In this document: positions 1 through 5,279 of the stretch, piece after piece
How positions within the stretch are numbered: the first letter of the stretch is position 1
Layout: every line of letters starts with the position of its first letter
From: DATKIY01 sp035543875
Lineage (GTDB): Bacteria; Actinomycetota; Actinomycetes; JAHEKZ01
Direction: 5' to 3'
NCBI GenBank assembly: GCA_035543875.1
Contig: DATKIY010000111.1
Location: 1-6,147 of the forward strand
Length of the DNA stretch: 6,147 nucleotides
Notes under the pieces: model-generated
Seen by the model: the letters and a program-made list of their open reading frames with translations, nothing else
Databases searched by the model: none
Told to the model about the DNA's origin: nothing
Program-made: the position numbers and the translations under genes

Positions 1-587
1 TACCGCTCCCCAGCTGAGCTGTCCCGCACGAAGTCAGTGTTCCACGCGTGAACCTGACGTAGATCGGCGTAACCACCTTGGGTGAAAGCACGGACGAGGT
101 TCAGCGTCGCAGATGCTCGGTGATAAGCCTCAACTAGTCGGGCAGGATCAGGCGTTCTCGACGCCTTCGTAAAGTCCAACCCATTGACGATGTCGCCGCG
201 GAACGCGGGCAGCGAGACACCATCAATCACCTCGTTCGGCTGCGAGCGCGGCTTGGCGTACTGTCCCGCGATCCGTCCAATCTTGACGACGGGCATGCTC
301 GCGCCGTACGTCAGCACCACAGCCATCTGCAACACGGTCTTGAGCTTGGCGCGGATCTCGTCGGCGTTGGCTCCGGTGAATCTCTCCGCGCAGTCACCAC
401 CCATCAATACGAACGCCTCACCGCGTGACGCGGCGGCCAGCCGGTCGCGCAGGTCGTCGCACTCGCCAGCAAACACCAGCGGCGGAAGCGACCGCAGCTG
501 TTCGATCGCGGTTTCAAGCGCAATCGGATCTGGCCAGTCGGGCTGCTGCGCAGCAGGCAGATCGGACCACATGAGGACGTCAGGCAT
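1..587 (-). CDS. Class II 3-deoxy-7-phosphoheptulonate (DAHP) synthase, N-terminal part, truncated by the window edge
   Basis: The enzyme condenses phosphoenolpyruvate with erythrose 4-phosphate, the first committed step of the shikimate pathway, in the cytoplasm. The visible 195 codons start at ATG 587 and run off the left edge. The sequence shows AAQQPDWP (residues 12-19), GEAFVLMGGDCAERF (56-70), LTYGASMPVVKIGR (92-105), IAGQYAKPRS (106-115) and FRGDIVNGLDF, which match the Mycobacterium tuberculosis class II enzyme AroG closely. Cys66 corresponds to metal ligand Cys87 there, and Arg105 and Lys112 to PEP-site Arg126 and Lys133; the constant offset of 21 supports the alignment. An in-frame TAG at 597-599 forbids a longer start, so the N-terminus is about 21 residues shorter than in M. 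tuberculosis. The ribosome-binding site is weak. The catalytic C-terminal half lies outside the window. It is downstream of the phosphofructokinase gene on the same strand, 67 bases away. Family assignment is very secure; the gene symbol (aroF, aroG or aroH) varies among genomes. Confidence 0.95.
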   Translation of the reverse strand, partial: MPDVLMWSDLPAAQQPDWPDPIALETAIEQLRSLPPLVFAGECDDLRDRLAAASRGEAFVLMGGDCAERFTGANADEIRAKLKTVLQMAVVLTYGASMPVVKIGRIAGQYAKPRSQPNEVIDGVSLPAFRGDIVNGLDFTKASRTPDPARLVEAYHRASATLNLVRAFTQGGYADLRQVHAWNTDFVRDSSAGER

Positions 588-618
588 CGTCCAAGACTAC
601 GGCGCGCGCGGCGTTAAT

Positions 619-647
619 CCTGCCTCGACCCTCAGCGGGTGGGCAGG
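619..647 (-). other. Imperfect hairpin between phosphofructokinase and DAHP synthase genes
   Basis: CCTGCC (619-624) and GGCAGG (642-647) form a six-base stem. Inside it ACCC (628-631) and GGGT (637-640) can form a second short stem around a five-base loop. It begins 8 bases beyond the phosphofructokinase stop codon, in the 67-base gap before the DAHP synthase start. On the transcribed strand it is followed by ATTAACG, not a U-run, so it is not a classical intrinsic terminator. It may be a weak or U-less terminator, an mRNA-stabilising structure, or chance in GC-rich DNA. The rest of the gap is an alternating GC stretch (601-613) with no clear promoter. Confidence 0.3.
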
Positions 648-654
648 CAATCGG

Positions 655-1680
655 TCATCCGAAGAAAGTTGCGGCTTCGGCATAGAGCTCAGGCGGGACC
701 GTCTTTAACTGAGCAACCGCGTCAGCCAGCGGCACTCGGACGATGTCGTTGCCGCGCAGCGCCATCATGGTTCCGAAGTCACGATCGTGCACGGCATTCA
801 CCGCATGAATCCCGAACCGCGTAGCCAAGACCCGATCGCGAGATGTCGGTGTGCCGCCTCGCTGCACATAGCCAAGGACCGTTGTCCTTGCTTCGTGCCC
901 GGTCCTCTCCTCCAGCTCTCGAGCCAACCAGTCGCCGATGCCGGACAACCGAACGTGGCCGAACGCGTCCTTTGAGTCATCCTTGACGACCATCGCACCT
1001 CGACTAGGCAGCGCACCTTCGGCCACCACGATGATCGGGGCGTACCCGCGTTCAAACCGCGCTTCCACCCACTCGACCACCTGGTCCATGTCGAACGGCG
1101 TCTCGGGGATCAAGATGATGTTCGCCCCACCCGCCATCCCGGACGCCAACGCGATCCACCCGGCATGTCGTCCCATGACTTCCAACACCAACACTCGTTT
1201 GTGTGACTCGGCCGTGGTGTGCAGACGGTCGATCGCATCGGTGGCGATCTGCACCGCGGTATCAAAGCCAAACGTCGAGTCGGTGGCGGCGAGGTCGTTG
1301 TCAATCGTCTTCGGCACACCGACAACGCGAATTCCTTCAGTGTGAAGACGGGAAGCTACCCCAAGCGTGTCCTCGCCGCCGATAGCGATTAGTGCGCCAA
1401 CACCAAGGTCGTCGAGGTTCCGTTTGATCGCTTCGACCCCGCCTTCTGTTTTGACGGGGTTGGTCCGCGACGAGCCCAAGATGGTTCCACCGCGCGGCAA
1501 GATGCCACGGACGGCAGCAACATCCAAGGGCATGGTGCTCCCGGACATTGGCCCCTTCCAGCCATCACGAAACCCAACGAAGTCCATGTCGTACTCCGCG
1601 ACTCCCTTGCGAACGACAGCCCGGATCACACAATTGAGGCCAGGTGCGTCGCCGCCTCCGGTCAGTACGCCAACTCGCAT
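655..1680 (-). CDS. 6-phosphofructokinase, predicted pyrophosphate-dependent
   Basis: A 341-residue PfkA-family enzyme that interconverts fructose 6-phosphate and fructose 1,6-bisphosphate in the cytoplasm. Visible motifs are LTGGGDAPGLN (6-16), GSSR (69-72), GGEDTLGVA (101-109), PKTIDNDL (123-130, with catalytic base Asp127), MGRHAGW (169-175), the AEG motif near 220-222 and LGYVQRGGTP (269-278). Residue numbering happens to match E. coli PfkA around the active site. Asp104 replaces the glycine of ATP enzymes and Lys124 replaces another glycine; this pair is the established signature of PPi-dependent enzymes, as in Amycolatopsis methanolica, whereas ATP-dependent actinomycete homologues read GGEG. 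PPi use makes the step readily reversible. The start at 1680 is chosen because GGGAG lies 6 bases upstream and the family begins with MRVGVLTGGGD. An in-frame start at 1779 would overlap the divergent glycerol kinase start and add residues the family lacks. It may be co-transcribed with the downstream DAHP synthase. Family is certain; PPi specificity is inferred from residues. Confidence 0.95.
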   Translation of the reverse strand: MRVGVLTGGGDAPGLNCVIRAVVRKGVAEYDMDFVGFRDGWKGPMSGSTMPLDVAAVRGILPRGGTILGSSRTNPVKTEGGVEAIKRNLDDLGVGALIAIGGEDTLGVASRLHTEGIRVVGVPKTIDNDLAATDSTFGFDTAVQIATDAIDRLHTTAESHKRVLVLEVMGRHAGWIALASGMAGGANIILIPETPFDMDQVVEWVEARFERGYAPIIVVAEGALPSRGAMVVKDDSKDAFGHVRLSGIGDWLARELEERTGHEARTTVLGYVQRGGTPTSRDRVLATRFGIHAVNAVHDRDFGTMMALRGNDIVRVPLADAVAQLKTVPPELYAEAATFFG

Positions 1681-1747
1681 GTATTTCTCCCAGGGCTGAG
1701 CGTTGCGGGTACCGCGTCCACGGCCGCCCCAACAATAAGGTGCCGAC
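1681..1747. promoter_or_regulatory. Divergent intergenic region between phosphofructokinase and glycerol kinase
   Basis: Only 67 bases separate the two divergent start codons, so the promoters must overlap each other or lie within the opposite gene's 5' end. It contains the phosphofructokinase ribosome-binding site at its left end and the glycerol kinase one (AAGGTG, 1737-1742) at its right end. A short imperfect inverted repeat GCGG-GTA-CCGC sits at 1705-1715, near the middle, and could be an operator half-pair, but four-base arms are weak evidence. I see no convincing -35/-10 pair in either direction. Confidence 0.45.
1686..1691 (-). promoter_or_regulatory. Ribosome-binding site of the phosphofructokinase gene
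   Basis: On the minus strand GGGAGA precedes ATG 1680 with 5 bases between. It decides the start in favour of 1680 over an upstream in-frame start at 1779. It lies inside a 12-base string, AGCCCTGGGAGA (1697 to 1686), that also carries the ribosome-binding site of the aminotransferase gene. Confidence 0.75.
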
Positions 1748-3226
1748 ATGGCTGTGCTCTCGATCGACGCGGGTACCACCGGAGTAACTGCGCTCGTAGT
1801 GGGTGAAACCGGGCAGCTGCTGGGACGCGGCTACCAGGAGTTCCCCCAGTACTTTCCCGCTGACGGTTGGGTCGAACACGCCCCCCACGAGATTTGGGCG
1901 GCAGTGCTGGAAGCAGCCCAACGCGCGATCGAAACATCGCCCGAGTCGCCACACTGCGTGGGAATTACCAACCAGCGGGAAACCGTCGTGCTGTGGGACC
2001 GCGAGACACAAGGGGCGCCGCGACCAGCCATCGTTTGGCAAGACCGTCGCACCGCGAGTGATTGCGAGCGGCTACGCCAAGCGGGCTTCGAAGCGATGGT
2101 GAAAGCCAAGACCGGGCTACGTCTCGACCCCTACTTCTCGGCCAGCAAGCTCAGCTGGGTCAAGGACCATGAACCGGCGATCTGGCAGGGGGTACTGGAA
2201 GGTCGGGTCGCGATCGGCACTGTCGACTCTTACCTCGTCTCGCGGATAACGGGCGGCGCGCACCATGTCACAGACCACTCGAATGCATCCCGCACGTTGC
2301 TCTTCGACCTGCAGACCCTGAGCTGGTCGGAGGAGTTGTGCGACCTTTTCGGCGTTCCGCTTGCCGCGCTGCCCGACATCGTCCCCTCGTACGGGGTCGT
2401 TGGCCATACCGACCCGGAGACCTTTCTCGGCCTCGACCTTCCAATTTCCGGCATCGCCGGAGACCAGCAGGCAGCCTTGTTCGGTCAAACCTGCTTTACC
2501 CCCGGAGACAGCAAGTGCACCTACGGAACCGGGTCGTTCGTCCTAACCAACACTGGCGCAACCGCCGTGCACACCGACACGGGGCTGCTGACAACCGTCG
2601 CGTGGAGTGAGCCTGGCGGTGGAACCACTTTCGCGCTTGAGGGCTCCATCTTCGTCACGGGCGCTGCAGTTCAGTGGCTACGCGACGGTCTGGGCATCAT
2701 CGATAGCGCCGAACAGTCAGCCGCCCTGGCACGCTCGGTCCCCGACTCTGGTGGTGTCGTTTTCGTCCCAGCGCTTACGGGGATGGGAGCGCCGGACTGG
2801 GACCCGAGCGCACGCGGAGCAATCTTCGGCATCACCCGATCAACGACGGCCGCACACATTGCCCGCGCAACGCTAGAAGCGATCGCGTTCGAAGTACGGG
2901 ACGTTGTCGACCTCATGACGCACGAAGCGCACGTTGCGGTTCCGTCTCTTGCCGTGGACGGCGGTGCGAGTGCTAACGACTTGCTGTGCCAGTTACAAGC
3001 CGACCAACTCGGTGTTCCAGTCTTGCGGCCCGACGTGGTTGAGACGACCGCATTGGGCGCAGCGTTTCTCGCAGGACTAGGCAGTGGCGTCTGGTCATCG
3101 CTGGAAGAGCTGCGCCGAACCTGGCAGCTGCAGCAGCGGTTCGAACCTGGTGAGCGTGACAACGCCGCTCACCGTCAATGGCGCTTCGCCGTCGAGCGTG
3201 CCAAAGGATGGTCTACCAGCGACTGA
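1748..3226 (+). CDS. glpK: Glycerol kinase
   Basis: A complete 492-residue FGGY-family kinase that phosphorylates glycerol to sn-glycerol 3-phosphate with ATP in the cytoplasm. The phosphate-1 motif IDAGTTG is at 6-12, NQRET at 75-79, WQDRRT at 97-102, DPYFSASKL at 127-135, GIAGDQQAALFGQ at 235-247, KCTYGTGSF at 256-264, and an adenosine-site VDGGAS plus TALGAAFLAG near the C-terminus. Arg77, Glu78, Tyr129 and Asp239 correspond to the E. coli glycerol ligands Arg83, Glu84, Tyr135 and Asp245 (constant offset 6). Length fits the family. The start at ATG 1748 follows AAGGTG by 5 bases and places the nucleotide motif correctly. The allosteric FBP site seems absent: the E. coli segment around Gly234/Arg236 reads GLDLPISG here, with Asp230 at the arginine position. 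No glycerol facilitator or glycerol 3-phosphate dehydrogenase gene is in view. It is divergent from the phosphofructokinase and converges on the Lrp-type gene with a 6-base gap. Confidence 0.97.
   Translation: MAVLSIDAGTTGVTALVVGETGQLLGRGYQEFPQYFPADGWVEHAPHEIWAAVLEAAQRAIETSPESPHCVGITNQRETVVLWDRETQGAPRPAIVWQDRRTASDCERLRQAGFEAMVKAKTGLRLDPYFSASKLSWVKDHEPAIWQGVLEGRVAIGTVDSYLVSRITGGAHHVTDHSNASRTLLFDLQTLSWSEELCDLFGVPLAALPDIVPSYGVVGHTDPETFLGLDLPISGIAGDQQAALFGQTCFTPGDSKCTYGTGSFVLTNTGATAVHTDTGLLTTVAWSEPGGGTTFALEGSIFVTGAAVQWLRDGLGIIDSAEQSAALARSVPDSGGVVFVPALTGMGAPDWDPSARGAIFGITRSTTAAHIARATLEAIAFEVRDVVDLMTHEAHVAVPSLAVDGGASANDLLCQLQADQLGVPVLRPDVVETTALGAAFLAGLGSGVWSSLEELRRTWQLQQRFEPGERDNAAHRQWRFAVERAKGWSTSD
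3149..3173. repeat. Perfect 8-base inverted repeat inside the 3' end of glpK
   Basis: GGTGAGCG (3149-3156) and CGCTCACC (3166-3173) are exact reverse complements separated by 9 bases. The element lies about 50 bases before the glycerol kinase stop codon, within coding sequence, and just outside the 3' end of the convergent regulator gene. No U-run follows on either strand, so it is not a canonical terminator. It could serve as a bidirectional RNA 3'-end structure for two genes that have only 6 bases between them, or be fortuitous. Confidence 0.4.
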
Positions 3227-3232
3227 AGGCGC

Positions 3233-3706
3233 TCACGATGGCGAACCGAAGTACTGATAAGCGTCCTTGGTCTCTCGCAGGATGCTCGTCACGGTCAGTC
3301 CTTCGACGCCCGGAATCTTTCGCATGCGCTCACTGACCAAGTCGAGCACGTGGTCGTCGTCTCGGCAGGCAGCCATCAAGACCAGCTCGGGCCCACCCGT
3401 ACACACCGCGACATAGTCGACCTCGGGAAACTGCCGGATCGCCTTCTCTACCGCGGAAACCGCTCGACCTCGCACCTCGACGCCGATCAAGAGCCGCCGC
3501 AGACCCAACCGCGACGGATTGATGACCGCCACGATCTGCACGATGCCGCGCCGTTGCAGCCTCCCTACGCGCTGCCGAACGGTCCCCTCCGACAAACCGA
3601 GGTCGCGCGCGATCTCGGTGAAGGGACGTCGACCATCTTCTTGGAGTGCTGCGACAATGCGAACGTCGACGTCGTCGACCGAATGAGCCGACGATTCGTC
3701 CTCCAC
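3233..3706 (-). CDS. Lrp/AsnC-family transcriptional regulator
   Basis: A 157-residue DNA-binding regulator. Residues about 10-60 form the AsnC-type winged helix-turn-helix: VDVRIVAALQEDGRRPFTEIA, then LGLSEGTVRQRVGRLQRRG with recognition helix near 39-51, then IVQIVAVINPSRLGL. Residues about 70-150 form the RAM/AsnC ligand-binding domain (LLIGVEVRG, then FPEVDYVAVCTGGPELVLMAACRD, then RKIPGVEGLTVTSILRETKDAYQY), which in this family makes dimers and octamers and binds amino acids. The start is GTG 3706. No ATG fits, and GAGG (3713-3716 on the minus strand) lies 6 bases upstream inside the last codons of the aminotransferase, so the two genes are probably translationally coupled. The pairing suggests it responds to the substrate or product of that enzyme. 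Tandem palindromes upstream of the operon at 5209-5251 are its likely autoregulatory operators. The family is secure; the effector is unknown. Confidence 0.94.
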   Translation of the reverse strand: MEDESSAHSVDDVDVRIVAALQEDGRRPFTEIARDLGLSEGTVRQRVGRLQRRGIVQIVAVINPSRLGLRRLLIGVEVRGRAVSAVEKAIRQFPEVDYVAVCTGGPELVLMAACRDDDHVLDLVSERMRKIPGVEGLTVTSILRETKDAYQYFGSPS

Positions 3707-3709
3707 TGG

Positions 3710-5131
3710 CTACCTCACGGCTTCGGCAACGATGTCAAGGACGTGACCCTCAACCGGTGGGTTCGAAGCGACCTCTTCGACGGCTTCAGCAATTCGTGAG
3801 CAGCTGTCACGGAAGACTTCAGGTGGCATCGTCAGCGCTGGCTGAAGCCGGTAGTGCCACTTGCCTTCCTGAGTGATGGCGAGCACGCCTCGCTTGAGAG
3901 CTGCTTCGTAGACCGCGTACTGAAATCTGGGGGCGGGGCGGATTGACTCTTTGTCCTGAACAAACTCCAGCGCCGCCAATGCACCGGACGCGCGAACGTC
4001 ACCCACCTGTTCGATGCGCTCCTTGAGTGGGTTCATCTCCTCGTAGAAGATCTTCTCCAGCTCACGCACGTTCTCAAGGACGCCGCCTTCTTGAATGATG
4101 CGGATTCCCTCGGCCGCGGCAGCGGCTGCCGCTGGAACAAACCCGTAGGTACTGCCGAGGTGTAGGTCTGACTTCGCCATCACGGCGTCCGTGCCGATGA
4201 TCGCGGCGATGGGCTGGCCACCGGCTGAGAATGACTTGCCCAACAGCAGCAGGTCAGGGTCGATCCCGTCCCAAAGCTCGGCAGCGAACATTTCACCGCA
4301 ACGAGCCATGCACGTTTGCACTTCGTCAAGACAAAGCAGCCATCCCCACTTCTTGCACATCGCGCCGAGCCGATCCCAGAAGGCCTGACTCGGAGCGTGG
4401 ATACCGCCTTCGCCAAGGACTGGCTCGATCAGCACACCCGCGATCTGGTGCGGATGTACCTGCTGCACCAACAGATAGTCCTCGAGGTAGTCGAGCACTC
4501 CTGTGTCGTCGAAAGGTCCCGCGCCTTTGATGAATGGCGAGCGGAATCGGTTGGGGAAGGGAATGCTCACGACGCCAGCTACATACTGTGAACGCTGCAC
4601 CTGCACGTTCGACAAGTCGCTGGAAACTCCGGCCGTCAGGTACGTCGCCTCTCCGTGGTACTGACCACCAAAAGTCAAAATCATCGAACGGCCGCTGGCT
4701 TCACGCATGAACTTCACCGCACCCTCGACGGCGAGCGTGCCACTTACTGAGTACTCGACACGGTTCAACCGACCTGGCGCGATGTCCGCGAGCAGTTCAA
4801 CAAGTTCGTACACGGGCTCGTTCGGCACCCATGCGGAAATCTGCATGCCATGTCGATCCCACGTGGACTCCATCGCACTCTTAATGCGCTCTGGCGTCGG
4901 ACCAAAGGGCGAAGCTCCCCACGCTGACATATGGTCGGCGAACGTGTTGCCATCGACGTCCTCGATGAGGTGCCCTCGGCGCCCGGCCTCGACAAACGGC
5001 ACCGCCGCGTGGTCAGCAAGTGCGCCGGTCAGATGCGCGTCCGCACGGCTAAACCACTTTTGGCTCATCGGCCCTGGCAGTGGGGTATCGACCTTGGGTA
5101 GCTCGCTGTCGGCAGGTTGGTGCTTCCACAT
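3710..5131 (-). CDS. Class III PLP-dependent aminotransferase, substrate unassigned
   Basis: A 473-residue fold-type I transaminase of the ornithine/GABA/omega-amino acid class, cytoplasmic. Seen in order are DVDGNTFADHMSAWGASPFG (58-77), the PLP phosphate-binding SGTLAVEGAVK (130-140), the ring-stacking GQYHGEA (156-162), IEPVLGEGG (235-243), LDEVQT (268-273, Asp269 contacting the pyridine nitrogen), LLGKSFSAGGQPIAAIIG (296-313, Lys299 as Schiff-base lysine), GSTYG (326-330) and VRASGALAALEF (379-390). All catalytic elements are intact. It does not look like lysine 6-aminotransferase or a canonical acetylornithine or GABA enzyme, and I cannot assign a substrate. About 20 residues at the C-terminus (PPVEGHVLDIVAEAVR) seem to extend past the usual core. 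The start at ATG 5131 is preceded by GGGAGA with 7 bases between; an in-frame start at 5299 would add 56 residues translated from the operator region and overlap the upstream gene. It is first in an operon with the Lrp-type regulator, 3 bases downstream. Confidence 0.92.
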   Translation of the reverse strand: MWKHQPADSELPKVDTPLPGPMSQKWFSRADAHLTGALADHAAVPFVEAGRRGHLIEDVDGNTFADHMSAWGASPFGPTPERIKSAMESTWDRHGMQISAWVPNEPVYELVELLADIAPGRLNRVEYSVSGTLAVEGAVKFMREASGRSMILTFGGQYHGEATYLTAGVSSDLSNVQVQRSQYVAGVVSIPFPNRFRSPFIKGAGPFDDTGVLDYLEDYLLVQQVHPHQIAGVLIEPVLGEGGIHAPSQAFWDRLGAMCKKWGWLLCLDEVQTCMARCGEMFAAELWDGIDPDLLLLGKSFSAGGQPIAAIIGTDAVMAKSDLHLGSTYGFVPAAAAAAAEGIRIIQEGGVLENVRELEKIFYEEMNPLKERIEQVGDVRASGALAALEFVQDKESIRPAPRFQYAVYEAALKRGVLAITQEGKWHYRLQPALTMPPEVFRDSCSRIAEAVEEVASNPPVEGHVLDIVAEAVR

Positions 5132-5138
5132 GTCGGTC

Positions 5139-5144
5139 TCTCCC
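5139..5144 (-). promoter_or_regulatory. Ribosome-binding site of the aminotransferase gene
   Basis: On the minus strand GGGAGA precedes ATG 5131 with 7 bases between. It fixes the start against the longer in-frame reading from 5299. It is part of the same 12-base string (AGCCCTGGGAGA, here 5150 to 5139) found before the phosphofructokinase start. Confidence 0.75.
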
Positions 5145-5208
5145 AGGGCTCGCGTGCAGGTGTGACTGCAGCCTAACCCTGCGAAATGGTGCCCACTTAG
5201 AGAATCAC

Positions 5209-5221
5209 TACGATATTCGTA
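5209..5221. promoter_or_regulatory. Putative Lrp/AsnC operator, perfect 13-base palindrome
   Basis: TACGA-TAT-TCGTA is a perfect inverted repeat with five-base arms and a three-base A/T centre, the layout known for Lrp/AsnC binding sites (13-base palindromes with a central WWW). It lies about 80 bases upstream of the aminotransferase start, in the only sizeable non-coding gap before an operon that encodes an Lrp-type regulator. Its minus strand includes TATCGT (5215 to 5210), a possible -10 hexamer, with only a poor -35 match 17 bases upstream; binding here could block the promoter. The regulator assignment is inferred from proximity and symmetry. Confidence 0.65.
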
Positions 5222-5238
5222 TCCATTGGGTGCAGAAA

Positions 5239-5251
5239 CGCGATATTCGTA
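5239..5251. promoter_or_regulatory. Second putative Lrp/AsnC operator, 30 bases from the first
   Basis: CGCGA-TAT-TCGTA shares 11 consecutive bases (CGATATTCGTA, 5241-5251) with the first site and keeps its CGA-TAT-TCG core palindrome, with two mismatched outer bases in the left arm. Centre-to-centre distance to the first site is exactly 30 bases, close to three helical turns, so both sites face the same side of the DNA. That suits cooperative binding by an Lrp-type multimer. Confidence 0.6.
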
Positions 5252-5279
5252 GAATCGGGCTCCCCTGGGCAGACGACCG

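Noticed and set aside
1681..1779. An in-frame upstream start for the phosphofructokinase at 1779
   Set aside because: It would overlap the glycerol kinase start, adds residues not found in the family, and the start at 1680 has a well-placed ribosome-binding site.
3690..3700. GACGA-T-TCGTC palindrome at the start of the regulator gene, with arms resembling the upstream operators
   Set aside because: The centre is 1 base instead of 3, so the arms are not in the same geometry, and it lies in codons near the start of the regulator gene; likely chance.
4707..5165. Long plus-strand open frame opposite the aminotransferase, and similar ones at 3350-3799 (plus) and 2671-3162 (minus)
   Set aside because: They lie antisense to well-supported genes, have compositions typical of high-GC shadow frames, and show no recognisable domain.
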